Shown piece by piece: positions 36,746 to 50,815 of a stretch of DNA of 64,000 bases. The position numbers and the translations under genes are program-made. The stretch comes from Caprimulgus europaeus (lineage: Eukaryota; Chordata; Aves; Caprimulgiformes; Caprimulgidae). Numbering within the stretch: the first letter of the stretch is position 1; each line of letters starts with the position of its first letter. The stretch spans positions 21,156,015 to 21,220,014 of the forward strand of contig OU015528.1 of assembly GCA_907165065.1 (NCBI GenBank), read 5' to 3'. The notes beneath the pieces were generated by a model. That model searched no databases and was not told where the DNA came from. It saw only the letters and a program-made list of their open reading frames with translations.

Positions 36746-39689
36746 GGCTATGAGATGTACCTCCCTAACAACACTTTCTCTCCTCTTCAGTTCCTTCCGT
36801 TGGAGATAATCTCCACCTGAGTTCTGCTCTTTCTACCATATTTCACATGCATCTGGATGGCCCAGAGAAATGTTGCAGTAATCAAGAACCCAGAGGAACA
36901 AAAGTGGCTTTCTTGTATAATGTGAAAACACTTAGGAAGCCTGCAAAATGCTTGCTGTGCACTTAAGTTTCCCTGGAGTTTTATGTTCACAAGACTGCAG
37001 AAGAGTGTATTTCAAATGACAGACCAGACAGGCTGTGTCTCAGTGACTGGACAGATTCCCTGCTCAGATATTCCCAGTGGCTCTACTTTCTAGATGGGAA
37101 GGATTCTAACTGCTCCCACCATCAACTGTCACTGCCTACCTCTATACATGAAAAATCTTTTTGGGGATTCATATTTTTTGTCCCAGTATTTACATAGTGT
37201 TTGACATCTGCAAACTACTTTCATAATCTTAAAAAATGTATTCAGACAACCGTATATTTCTAGGCACTTTCTGCAAGAAGTCCTGTATAAATCAAATGGG
37301 GTTTTTTTGCAGAATAAAGTGCCACCCACTGTAGCAACACCTTCAAAATCATATAGTGCAAATGACCCAAATACTCCAGGATGAGGGTGGTTGTTCCTGA
37401 CATACGATGCTTACCCTAGAAGTCCTTGATTTACATCTGAGGACAAAACTACATTTGGAACACAAATTAAAGATTTCTGCAGTCTTTGGTAATTATTATT
37501 GTAACTACACATACAGATAAGATGTTTTAGAATACTGAAACAGGAAGCTTCTTCTGAGCTTCTACTTACCTCCTCCTTCTACTTACCAGAAAAGTAAGAG
37601 AGAAGACAAAGTGTAATATCCCCCTTGCAGCTCACCACTTTGCTGAGAATAAAATAGAAAACGTATCCCACAGCAACATCTCAATGGCAGTCAGGGTCTG
37701 GTACTAATCTCAGACACAGGCATAATTACTGTGAACTCTTCTCCTCTGTAGGGGCATAAGCCAGAACTGATTTTGTAAAATCTTTTATATGTATTTACCC
37801 AGGATTAAACCTGATTCTCACTGTGAAACTATCTTGATAAAGCAAAGGATCCTAAAAGGTTAAGACAAACATGGTTTAGAGGCAGAATACTTTTTGTAGA
37901 GAACACCAATATCCACATGAATTGTCAGCTACAATCGCATGCAATGTGTGCTACAATCAAAGTTCATTACCACAGTGGGGCAAGAAAGGCAGCAGATAGG
38001 AGGGCCACCACCCCTGGGTGCTCCACAGGTCCAGGGCAGACTCTGGAAGAAGCATCTGGCAGCTGAGAAGAACATGGAGGTCAGTGAGACCAGGAGGGAG
38101 AGAGCTTCAAAGAAAAGAGCACTGGGGGCAATAAAGCAAATGTGTCCAGTGTAGCAAAATGTCCTGCCCGTGTCTGAATACAATAAATAGCTTTGTGCGT
38201 GGACCTCCAAGTCCTATGTATAATCAGTGCTTGGTCAATTTATCTTATTAAAATAGTTTTATCTGGGGAGACAGGAAAATCCACGAACATTTACTGCATC
38301 TGAAATTCACTTGCATTAGCAAAACCTTTATTATTGCTTTACACGTATATTTCACTTACCTCTCTTTTATATTACTGTAATCCCAGTTATTTCAGCAGAC
38401 ATTTTACACCATAACATCTGAAACCAGAGTGAGTCCCTTATAACAGACTTTAATATTATGATGTTGGAGAGCATCTTCCATCTTGTTGCATAAAAATTTT
38501 TACTGGGAATATTCAGACCATAGCTTTTGTACACATTTTAAATGCTGTGTATAAGGGGCCATACACAGACTCTGTGGAAATGAAAGTTTGAAATCACTAG
38601 GCTGAAAGTTTCTAATATTTGCAAGATTCACCATTCAGAGATTCATTAGATGTAAAATTCCACTAGCAAAAAGGATTGTTCTCTGCAGATTACATGGTTT
38701 TGCTATCTATGCATACCCTTTCTCTCAAAGCATGCATTACATTTAGTTTTTTGTCTAATGTGTTGGTCAATAATCTGTAGTTTTCAGATTTTTCTCTTTT
38801 AATTTCTCAGTCCATAGTATTTGACATTCAACCAAGATTAGTTTTTGCATATTTCAGTGTGGGTGATGATTTTATCAGAATCTTAATTAAGGGCCTCCAA
38901 GATGAAATTTGAACCTCTGTCTTGCTTAGCTTGTAGCATTCACAGGCAAACACTGTGCATCTTTATAAAGGAACTTCTTTTCCTTAAATATTTTGCATTA
39001 GCAACATGGTGCCCTGTTGAAACAAAAAGTCTGCACAGGGAAAGTGAATTGTGTAGCTTCACTAGCATCATCCCTCCATCAGTATTGCATCCTGATGCTC
39101 TTCATTCCACATCCTTAACTGTGTGTTGCAGGGTGGTGGTCATTCCTCTGCAGTGAAATGCCCTCTGTAATGCTCAAACATTGATAAAATGTGGGGAACA
39201 TGTCTATAAACCACCACAGCCAGCTGTAATGAAGTGAAGTCCATTACAAACATTTCCCTTACACCACGCTCCTCACTGTAGCACATAAATTTCTAAGACA
39301 CCCCAGGCACTGCATGACATTGTGAGGACACGGTGACTGAAATAATGAGTAGCCACTGTGCAGTAACATGTCATTTTACAGCAGGAAACCTGTGTATGGT
39401 AGGCATGGTGCCACACAAAGATTGATTAGAACCAGATGGTAATAAAATGCATTGCAACTGGCACCCCGATGAGCTTGCTGGAGTGATTATTAAAATGGTC
39501 CTCCTGAAGCATACACACGTTCCTTAAGGCACTTTCTGGTGTGGTCCAAGTTCCAGATGTCAGTATTGGGATGGAAATGGTTTTAGTTGACCATTTTGCT
39601 GTATAAATGTAATTATATTGGTGGTGTATAGTACAGCACAGAGGTCACATGCCTGCCAAATTCCAATCAAGACAAGTGTTCCTATAGTC

Positions 39690-39990
39690 CTTTTCCTGCT
39701 CCAGAATTCAGAAAACTGCATTCAGTTCCTGTCTCTACTACGTACTGCCTGTACCACTGCAGTTTCATCCTTGTGGGTAACAGCCTAATCCAGTTGCTGT
39801 CACTGGCAAAATTCCCACTGACCTGCACTGAGAGAGAATCTAATTCTTAATCTTCATGTTCCTCATCTAGAAAATAAAGAAGATATTTCATTTGTCCTAG
39901 TACATCTGTCTATTGTTTCTTTATTTAGACTGTAATCCCTTTGGACAAAGACTCTTGCTAATTTTGGCTCTTCTATAAAACTAATGTCAG
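39690..39990 (+). repeat. Possible MIR-like ancient repeat
   Basis: The string order 'cattcagttcctgtctctac', then about 120 bases later 'tgttcctcatctagaaaata', and 'tttagactgtaatccctttg' near 39,930, resembles MIR-type core and tail sequences with an interrupted middle. Highly diverged. Confidence 0.35.
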
Positions 39991-40978
39991 TAATAACCTG
40001 TGTCATCCCCAAGCCAAGTAACTTCAGCATGTAATGGCCCAAACATCAGTACCATAGGTCTTTCAAAATCAAGCGTGCTCACCAATGGGTAGAAAAATAC
40101 AGATAACCATTTGTCAGAGGCTTACATGATCATGTTGTGGTATGCCAGGGGTCCTGTCCTACAGTTAGCCCTCCAGTGCTTTTCCCACACCTTTATGGCC
40201 AGCACTACACTGGGTGCCCAGAAAGAACAAAGATGTTTTCCTGCAGTTCACTGGGGACTTAGAGCAGCTCAGTTGCCCCAAGCATATAGAACAGTTAGAT
40301 CATTCTCTCCAAACTACTCTCACAAAAGCACAGCTGATAGTTTATAAAGTGGCCATTCTCAATTGAGCTAGATTGATGTGGTTAAGAAAATTAAACTTAC
40401 CCTTAGACAATATCTAGCACAAAGGCCCTCAGTCTCAGCTGAGATCTCTCTGAGTTACAGTGATATAAATAATACTTAAATAATTACTGTGGGAATTAAA
40501 GGATATTTAGCAATTTCAGTTTTATTACAGCGCTTGCCCTTTGAAAGCTGAAGATGAAGTGATAGATTCTATAGGAACATTCGATGCTTGTGGAAACACA
40601 ACTGTAATTAACGATAACAGCAAGACCTATCGAGACAAAAATATGATGAAATCTCATAGCAAGTTTACAATTTAAAAAAAAAGATTTGCAACATTAGCAC
40701 TTTTAAAGAGCATTTGCTTTGTTTGTTCTACACGTTCAGCAAAAGTTTTAAATATGTAAGTACTGAAAGCATTCTTTTATTCTTTTTTTTCCAGAACTGC
40801 TGAGTTTTAAATTATATTTGTAGTTCTCCTTTCAGTGACACAATCCATTCTGCTGGTGAGACCATGTATTTCTACAGTCTAGTAGTATCTTCTTTCAGTG
40901 TGATAGATTTTGTCTTACACTACAGTACAGAGAGAATATTTTTCCATTATAAGTAGGACTGTTTTCTCACTTCAGCAG

Positions 40979-40993
40979 AAAAAAAAAAAAAAA
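40979..40993. repeat. Poly-A run
   Basis: About 15 A followed by AAGCTT. No retroposon body identified. Confidence 0.55.
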
Positions 40994-43220
40994 GCTTAAT
41001 ATTCATCCCACCAGCATTCAATTCACTTTGGGTCTATTTTTCAATCTAGCTAGTTGTGTAATTCATGCCCATCTGTTTCTCTGCAAGTCAAGTGTTCGTT
41101 TTTATTTTTGAAATGTGTTCTCCTTTCCGTATATTGCAATAAATCTTAGAATAATATTTTGCCGACCGATTGACTATTTCCACTTGTTACAGAAGACATT
41201 TAAAAAAGGAGCATTTAAATGTTTCCTTAAAACCCAGGAGGTTCAAAGTAAGTGTAAAAATTTTCTTTGGTCACAGAAAAAAAATGAAAGCAATCGTCAG
41301 GAGTGCCAGGTTTATGCTATGCATTCACAGTCAAAGGCAAGCTCTAGTTTCTAAATGCAAATGATCTAACATAGTCTCTCAGCTCTAGAAGAATACATAG
41401 GAAGGAGAACCAGAAAAATCATAGCTTAAATCCACACAGCAGCATTCTGCTCAGATCATGAATAGTAGGAAGCAAAATACACAAAGAAGGAAAAACAAAA
41501 CAAAAGGAAAAAGCAGTTACAGTTATTCATCAGTAAAAATAGTGAAACTCTTCTCGGAGTTCACTTGTAATGGAAAATCAGTCTGTAGTTTCAGAGGAAA
41601 ACAAGAATGTAACTTGAGACATTGTAGAACTTCTTTATTATCATATATTATACTGTTTTGACCCAACTTGTCCCAGCTCTTGTCCACATCAATGGGAAAA
41701 GACATTTCCAAACATAGAAGCACTTTGCAGCTTGGGCTCTCCTTATCTCATTCCCTTCCCATTTGGGAGAGACCAGAGCAGCAAATAGATACAGATGTTA
41801 ATGATAATTTTCTCTGTCCCATGTTCAAGGGGAAGAAGGAGAGCATGGTGCATCAGAGACATTCTACCTCCAAGGTCTGCTCCTGGAAGGAGTAAGTTAC
41901 CCAGCACAGAGCTACCACTGAAGACACAGCTTAGTCTTCGGCTTTTCGGCTCCTGTGGCAATTAGGCTTTCTCTTTTCAAACTTTCAACCTTTTTCTTTT
42001 TCAAAAAATCAGTTGCTTTACCAAGACTCTTCAAATAATATCACACGCTGGTGAATAGCTCTCTTGGCAGCAGGCTACCACTTCAGTGTCCATCCATAAA
42101 TATCGAAGACATAGAGGGGGTCGGCTCTCAGTTCTCTCTTTCATTCAGGAACAAGCTAGATTGGCTCCCTAGATTTGTGTTTTCTGCTGCAGGGCTCCTG
42201 GAGCAAAGCCAAAGAATCATTCCTAAGCAACTCTGAACATACAGTAGACTTAGTTTTGTCTGTTTTGAGGCATCCTCACTTTATTTTCTAGCCTATATTC
42301 CCAAGGACATGAAGTTTACAAAATTACATCCTTTGTTACTTCTTTTAGCTGAATGGCAGGCAGTTCCCCCCCTCTCCCTTCTTCTCATTAATTTTGGTAC
42401 TTCTTGACCAGTTTCAGTCCCATATAGCAGGTGGTTAGTGATCTCAAATACAACAAAAATCTACACTGAAATCTAGATGCTGATTAAAGAAGAGAGACCC
42501 TACTGGTGCTCCCTCTGAAATAAAGGCAGAGAGAATACAATGCAATCTTCAGCAACATCTAACTGGTCAATCAGCAGGCATGCCTTGACTGGACACTTAG
42601 CACTCATATTTTACCAGACCACACAGCTAAAATTAAAAAAATAGCTTGGCCTCCTAAGAAGTGGTGGTGAGGAGAGAGCTAGGTTAACACCAGCAGGCTG
42701 GAGGACTACTGTGGTGTGAAGAGAGGGTAAATCCACACGACTGGGAAAGTGTAGCTCCATGCAATTAAGGTGCTTTACTGTTTGTGAACTATTTTATTTT
42801 GCCACAGAATGTAATCTGTCAGAGTAGTTGAATTACAGGATGAGATGGCAATTTCCTCTCTAAGCAGGTCCTGTGTCCTAGTAGGTTGTAACAACCCTTG
42901 GTTGGATTCATCAGCCAAAAGGGAAAGCACACAGAACAATTAGAGAGAGTTATATTCCTGCTGAGTTGTAATGATGGGCTGATAAGCTGCTGCATTACGC
43001 ACATAACCTTTAATAATTAAATAATTAAGCAATAGGTGGACATCTCTTCCTTAGAGTTTAAGATCATTAAGAAAATTTACTTGGAAGCATTCCTAGACTT
43101 GCAATTATTCTTATTAGATTTCATAGTATCACAGGAAGGTGTGGGCAGCCATCATCTTTCCTCATGCAGTTCAAGTGATGGGTTTCATGCTGTGTAATCT
43201 TAAGTCATAATACTACTTGT

Positions 43221-43250
43221 CTTTTTTTTTTCTTTTTTTTTTTTTTTTCC
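43221..43250. repeat. Poly-T tract
   Basis: About 30 pyrimidines, nearly all T with a single internal C and CC at the end. It could be the reverse complement of a retroposon tail, but no adjacent body was recognised. Confidence 0.65.
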
Positions 43251-46200
43251 ACATTGAAATATTTTGCTCTCAGCACTGTACATACATGATATCTTAGTGC
43301 TGGGAAGCATATGTGCTGCCTGCCTTTTAACAAGCACTCCTTATTCACCAACAATTCCCTTGAAAAGTAAATAGATCAATAAAGCGACAAGGCAGTTGAC
43401 TAGAAAAGTGGCCATTGCTGTCTTCCTATTCCTTGGTAAGGGTCATCAGGCAAATAATACAGGTATGACTTTTCTATGCAAGGAATAAAAAAGAAAGCTA
43501 ATTGTATAAACTATCTATATAAAAGTTTACTGTCTGCCTTGGAAGAGAACTTGAACTATAATGAAATAATCACACTTTTTCTCCAAATTACAATATTCTA
43601 TGCAGTGCCTTAGCAATTTTGTAATATTGTTACATCAAATTAGACGATATAAAGGGATTCTTTTTTCTCTACCAGTACTCACTTCACATTTAGCTAGAAC
43701 TTGTCTGAAATCCCCATTTTTTGCATGGTGAAGGAAGAAGAGAGCAGTTGAATCTCCAATCGTTTGCTCAAACTTTTATGAACATCTGCGAACCTCTGCT
43801 GACCACCTAGAAAGCTTCAGCCACATATGAATCCTACAGGCACATCAATGTACTCTTCCTTTGAAAAGGCATAACTCATTAAATTTGGGACCCAGGTGGG
43901 CATAGGAGAGGAAGGAAGAATAAGATGAAAGCAGAAGTATGGTTCTATCTCATATATCGGTCTATGTACTAACAAGGCTGTTTGTGTAGCAACTGATTAT
44001 TGTCCCTTTACTGTCGTGAATGCATCTTTGAATGCAAGAGAAGGTCTTTGCTGAAGGAGACTCTTGATTTAATTTGAATATGTAATTCTACCAGTTATTG
44101 AAAGTTATTATTAGAAGATGGTGAAGATCAGAGTCTCTCAACACATCGAAAGATTTCATTTCAATGGAAATTAATGATGGTTTTCTAGCATTAATTATTA
44201 ATTTTCTAGTATTCCATTACTTAAGAAGTCAAGATGTTCGCAATGGAAATTTAAGTGGAAAATGTCTAGGTCCTCTCTGAGCAAGTATGGCCCAGCATGT
44301 TGTCTTCTTTTAGCCTTTCTGAAGCAATTTATTTGTGTCTGCTAAACATTCCTATAAAGACACTGTCCCATGTGCCCTAGGGCTCCAAAGCTGTTGCTGA
44401 CTATCACTGACTATCCAGTTGCTTTCCCCTTCTAAAAGTCTCTTCTGATCAGGACCCTCTGAATTAACCTTTACTTGGCATTTAAAATAAAACAACAAAA
44501 TACTACAATATATTTCTGTTCCTCAGTTTCTTCCTCAGAGTAAGCACTCTCTAAGATTAGATCAGATTCCTTTTCTGTTTCTACTATATGGATTCACCTC
44601 TAGTCAGTTCATCCACTTCCCTCTCTGCTGTCCTCATTTAGCTTACTCTGAAGCAGTCTGCTGAAAATCTACGTTGTATATTTGCTAAACCTCTACTTCA
44701 GGTGATTTTATGATTGGCTAGATGAAATGATCAAAGCTCTCAGGAAAAAATCCATTGCTCTATTCAGGTTTGAAAAATATGACCTGAGTAGCCACCATTT
44801 CTTTCACTCAAGGGTATCCCATTTGAATGGATCATCACAGAAGTTCAGAGACCATATCTTTTAATCTCCATACAGGATACAGGATTTTTCCCATTACCCC
44901 ATGTGACAGGGAAGCACAGGAGGCTGAGAAGTTCCATTGCCAAACTGGAACCTATCGTTTAACACAGATTACACAAAGGAACCACACAAACTTCTCCAGA
45001 TGATCACATGAGGCTTACAATACCTGCTTTTTGGCAGTAGAGCTGGAACGAATATAGAAGGTTGAGTGACTGTAATTCCAACACAAAAAAAGTTTATCAT
45101 CTCATTTGGTTCTATCCATGTGGAGCAACAGGAACCACAAACACTGGTATGGCATTTTAAGTGGCTGGATTCCTTACTGCCTTATCAGTACGGGCATTGG
45201 TAGCTGCTTTCCTCCTCCTCTTCTGCACTCACAGACTTTGTGCCTCTCTTCAGTTGAATTTTGCCACAAGATCTTTCTGTTTCTATAGTGATCCTGGCAC
45301 CACTAATGCAAGCTCATTTCCTTTCAGTCATGGTTTACTTACGTCAATGAGTGCATTATTTTCAACTGCGTTTCTTTCATTCCTGCATCATGTAGGTCAT
45401 TATATTTATATGCAGCCAATGAGACCAAAAAGTTCCTAAAATTGCCAGAATATTTAGAACAGTCTGACAAACTGTATTATGTTCCTGCCTATTAATGTGC
45501 CATTATGTTGGGAAAACAGAGCATAAGTAAATACTAATTAGGAAAATCGGGAGAAAAAATAGACAATTTCAGTACAGCACTCAGAAATAAAAAATTAAGA
45601 GATATAGAAGTTAAAAAGTAAGAGCACGCTAGTTTTACAGAGACAGAAGTATGGAGTCCTAAAAGCTACATCAGTGGCCTAACAAGAATAAAAAAAGAAG
45701 GCTAAGAAAGTCTTCAGAATATCCATTATTGTTGTTTCTGCTTAGTTGATGTTCTAGCTATTATTTACCATAACACACGTATAGCACAGGGCAGATCTCA
45801 TGTTCTGATCTACCTTTTAAGAAGGCAGCTGTAAATCAGATAAATGAGCTTTTCTAATTCTATGTACTGAAAACACTTCACAATCGTCTGCATCAATCTG
45901 TCTTTTTCGCCTTCAGTGGCCACTATAAATGATTTTTTGTTCTCTTGGATTATGAGTATGTATGATGAAGGAGGCCTCTGTTTTCAAACAAGGAGGGAAT
46001 TCAAGAAGAATCTGTCACTGAATGGGACAGCTAGTAGATAAAGACAAAACATTCCCTAGAAATTATTTATCGTTCTTCCAGCACAAGTAATACAAAATGT
46101 ACTGATGTAGCTTAGCTATGGCTGAGGATGAAAACAGGGATGTTGTTCAGACAGCTCATTTAAGTACGTTTGCCTCTCTAATTTTAAACCATGTTTTTGA

Positions 46201-48208
46201 TAAAAGTATTGGATTTCTAGATTATATTGAGTTAAACCTTTGCAAAGGAAATTAAAGCAAGTAGCAAATGTTTCCATTTCAATGGAAGACAAGTAGAAAA
46301 ATGTGAAGTTTTGTAGCAAAGTTGGGTAGATACGAATGCTAGTGTATTCCTTAATGATTACCGAGCTTTACTTTTCTGTAACATGCATGGAGAAAAAAAA
46401 AGAAAAAGCTAATGAGAAGGAGTTTACAGTGATATAAATTGAGGTACAGCTACTGAATATCATGTTTCCATCACTTCAGTTTATATGAACCCATGAAATC
46501 AACTTGAAACCCCAGAGAAGGTTTTTTGGTTTTGAACCTGAGTCGATCTCTAACCCTGCCGCAAAAGTTGCTAGCTGTTTTATTAAAGATATAGCCATTA
46601 GAAACAGAGAAGCACTGTACAGAGCCTCTCCCCAAAGCAACATCTCCAATGACAGGAAGAAGCTTTATTCCAGGATTTTCAGGGCAGGGATAAGTTATCA
46701 TTTACATTTGTGTTTCTCTCAGCTTTTGGAAAAAGTGATTTATTTCCTGTTGTAATCTTCCTAGGTAAACTGTGCAAAAATAGATCTTTTCATTATATAA
46801 TATATAAACTTCAGCACAGCTGTAAGAAAAAGTGAACTAGAGGCGACAAGTGGCTTAAGCTCATATTTCCCAGCACCGTAGAACACTGAATTGAAATTTT
46901 TGATAGGCTTCTTTTTATTTCACATAGGTCACTGAAAAATACTGTACTGGGCTTAAGCAAATTGCAGGTTGGGGTCAAGTCTGCAGCTGATGTGCATTGG
47001 CATTGTTTGTTGTTATGGCTGTCCACTTTGTACAACAGCCAAGAAATTGGTCTTCAATAAATATGAAATTTTATTATGTTAACTCTGATGAAGTTCAAGG
47101 ATATAAAAGAAGGTGAAATCACTCTACACCTAGAACAGTCCATGTTCAGATTGTTTAAACTCCATATCCACAAAGTGAGATTGAGGCTCAGAATCTTAAA
47201 AAGCCCTGCCACTGCTGCTTCTTCCCCAAAATAACCAGTTTTCTAAGTGTAAATTCCTAACCCAAGGTGATTTTGTGCTTGGATTCAGGCACCTGCAAAG
47301 CTAGCTTGTAGCTTGCTGGGCAATGAGACCCAGGCCTCTTTGTGGATCTGAACCTGAGAGAAAACATTGCTGAAGGCAATTGGATTAAGCATAACAATAT
47401 CACAGACAGACACTGAAATGGGAATGAGATGAAGGATTTAGTTAGAGTTTGTAACTAAATACAATAGCTAACTCAGGAAAACTTCTGATCAAAGAATCAT
47501 AAAATAAATCTAAGCTATTTCTAATGAGAAAAATGAAGGAAGTAAAGAAGACATACTTTAATGTAAATAAATAACTTGAGGCCCATGGCTCACTGTGTCA
47601 AATGACTAGAAAGGCTTCAGAGTAATTCAAAGCAATACAGCTACACCCTGCAGTGGAAGAAAACTAGAGACCATTAATACACAGTTCATTCCCACTTTCA
47701 TCTAATGTTTTCAAATCAGACAATGAGAGAAAAGACAAACACATTGATCAAACAAATATCAGGAAAAGAGGAGGAGGTTTTTATGAAGATTCATAAGATT
47801 GCAGCAGGTAGTCAAAAATCAGTATTACAAATAAGGCAGGATGTGAGTCACACTTATTTGTAGCTTGTTGTGTGAGTTCTGTCACGCAAACAAATTGTAT
47901 TGGTCAGGCTCTAGTACAGACACATACCCTGAGCCAGCCTGAAATTTGTGGTTGCCATTGGGCTGTACATCCTGTCTCCTCAGAACCAAGCAGTGACAGC
48001 AAATCCACCTGCTTTGGAAGTGCTACCAAAGGAAAATCTCTGCTAGCTGATAGAAAGATACTCCATATGACAAATGTTTGAGCAATATGATGTTATCAAC
48101 ATATGCATTTACATTCATTATGAAATTATAGTATGTTAGTTTTCTTTTTCAGGAAGATTAATTTAATTTCTAGATTTCTCTGCCTGTAGCATGTCTTTGT
48201 GGAATAAT

Positions 48209-48230
48209 CTTTTTTTCTTTTTTTTTTTTT
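48209..48230. repeat. Poly-T tract
   Basis: T run interrupted by a single C. Simple sequence. Confidence 0.6.
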
Positions 48231-50016
48231 AAATAACTGATTTCCCTAACATACCACTTCATTAAAAACTATACATACTATTGGTAAGATGCTATGCTTG
48301 AAACAGGATTCAAAATAATGTTCTTCTAGCTTTCCTGGTAGAACATTTGTCACTATGAATGGACAAAGGACAGTAACTTTGTCTCATTTGTGTGTCCATC
48401 AAAATGGTGAATGAAATGACTGCTCCTCATACCTTTCCAGTTGGAAGCAGTGAAAAGAAAAACAGCCAGCAGCCTCAACTGGGAAGTCATGTTTTGGAGC
48501 TGAAAACTGCTCAGACAGCTGTGAAATGTTCATGCCTTGTGCCTCACTTTGATCAAAATTTAATGTCCAGACTCTTTGTTGCCTACTGGAAGAAGACAGG
48601 TTCAGACTTTCTCTGATTTTATAATTTTTGTTGCCTGACTCTTAATTTTGCTCACTAGCATGTTCTATGGGCATTTGAAGCAGCACAGCACCAGTCTGAC
48701 CAGTGTTCCCATTTCTGAAGCATCCCAAGGCAAATTATCAGATATCAATATTCATGACAGTTTCCTCTCACACATCTGTCTAAGGAGATATGTCTTAGGA
48801 AACAGAATGGGAGGTTTAACTTCCATCATGTGCCTCATCTACAGGCAGGACAAACCAAAGTGCTTCCTGTTCCCCTTTGCTGCATTTTACTCTCCCGCTG
48901 CACAAATATGAGTGTATTCAAGATGTGGATTCTGTGATTCTGTGGAAGAGGCTATCCTTGTGCGTACAAAGGTTTTCAGCCACACAACCTCTTGTTAGTG
49001 TCTCCTTGAGCCTCCCCCATCCATAGTCTCAACTTCTCTCTTCAACCGGAAAATAATTAGCACTTTTTCTCTTGCAGTAATTGATAAAAGTCTAATAATT
49101 TATTCTCTGATTTTCTTATTACTCAGTTCATGTGCTGAGACAGTAATTTATTTGCTTTGGTGTTGGTTACATTTTGTCACTGTCACTTCACTGGAGTTTC
49201 TAATATGCTGCTGGTTATGTTTTCACCTTTGATAACTACTTGCTTTAGCGTGAGTTCCATTTTTCTTTGCACTAACTGGAGGCTCTTCTTGGCTTCCCCA
49301 ATTAATTTCAGGGGGCATAACCTGTCTCATACAATGGATAAACATCCCCTTAAAAATTGAATGTACCATCTACATGTCCTGTTTGCTAGTGATGATTAGC
49401 CAGGTAGGCAATGCTGAAGAAGGAAGAGCAGCTCTCCTTTCTCATAAATACAACACAGTGTCACAAATTATACGAAGAAATTTATTTCAAGGACAACGCT
49501 ACCTGGCTAAACCTTGCCTCTTTCACAAGATTTAGTTTGTTGTTTGTTTCTACCCCTGTGTTGTAACATGCAGCTGCTATTAAATATTTTATTTACTAAC
49601 TTTCATATTCTAAAGCTTCCCTTTTTTTACTCAAGTGCTGATCTGAACTACTCAAAATTAAAGCGCTGGTAAATATCAGTTTAGGGCTAGGCACTTCAAT
49701 CAGGGAAACAAATGAAGCATTATATTCTCGCTCAGAACCTTTAAACAGCTTACTGTAACCATATAGTTGCTCAAATCCCCTTGCTGCAATTACAAAAAAG
49801 CAGCACGACAAAAAGAAAATATTAGGCTTGGCACAGTCAGTCACCTTTGAACAATTTGACAAATTCCAAATTTTCTGCAGATTAATAATGCTTGTCCATC
49901 AGAATACAAAATTACTTATCCTGTGACATGTCTAATTACATATTTTCAGGATCTTCCCTGGAAAAGGCCCGTGACAATAATTAATACCTAATGCTATAAA
50001 CACCATTGCTTTGGGT

Positions 50017-50029
50017 GTTGCCTAGCAAC
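50017..50029. promoter_or_regulatory. RFX X-box-like motif GTTGCCTAGCAAC
   Basis: Two inverted half-sites, GTTGC and GCAAC, stand around a 3-base centre, the form bound by RFX-family factors at ciliary-gene promoters and enhancers. No promoter or CpG island lies beside it, so if used it would be a distal element. Chance occurrence in 64 kb is low for a site this complete but not negligible. Confidence 0.4.
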
Positions 50030-50698
50030 CAGCATCCCGTAGGCTTCCTAAGGGGCCTCAAATAAAGGCAGGAGAGGGATCGTTTTGTACCACCATGGGT
50101 GAGAAGCAGCTTTGTTCTAGGCTGCTGCTCTGTTCGAGTTGTTTCTAGAGTGATCTCTGCAAAACAAATCTCTGTTAAGAGGCTGCATGTCTGAAAAGCC
50201 TTTTCAAAGGCTAAACAGAAGCCAAACGCTGCACATGCTGATTTTTTTATACTTTGGGCTACCTTGGGGTACCACAATCAGAAATACAACCATTATCCTC
50301 TTGTTATCCTCCAATAACAGGGCCTTGTTTCCAAAGGAAATGTTTCTGTGGGTTCATTTCTACTTCTAATTGGAATAGTTTCCCCTTCATGACAGGGCTG
50401 GATTTTACAATCAACTGTCTTTTTGGCTAAACCATACGTTAAATTTAAAAGAGGACTTGGGCTGTGAAGTGTTTTTACACAAATACTGTTGTATCTCAGT
50501 GGTATGTACCATGTGGAATAGAACAAGCTTCACCGAAATGCAGTCTTTCCCAGCTGTGCAAGCATTCCTTTTTGATAGTGCCATTTTTTTTAAGCACCAG
50601 TTCATTTCCAGTGCAATCTCTTTATCTTGGCACAGGGACATCTAAATCTCATTTCATTAAATGTATATATTTACTCAGATGGTCACTTCAATAAAAGC

Positions 50699-50815
50699 AA
50701 GAGGCTGGAAACCAGTGTTCCAAGATTTCATTTCTCAGCTACAGTTTCTGAACTGTTCTGTGGTCTTTAGCAAGTCACTGAGCTTTCTTTTATCTCTGTT
50801 TTTACCTTGAAGTAA
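50699..50815 (+). repeat. Possible MIR fragment
   Basis: The stretch runs 'gaggctggaaaccagtgttc', then 'tttctcagctacagtttctg', then 'gtggtctttagcaagtcact', then 'gagctttcttttatctctgt', in the order of the MIR SINE (tRNA-related head, then the conserved core 'gtgaccttgggcaagtcact'). This is the best of the MIR-like matches in the window. Confidence 0.45.
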
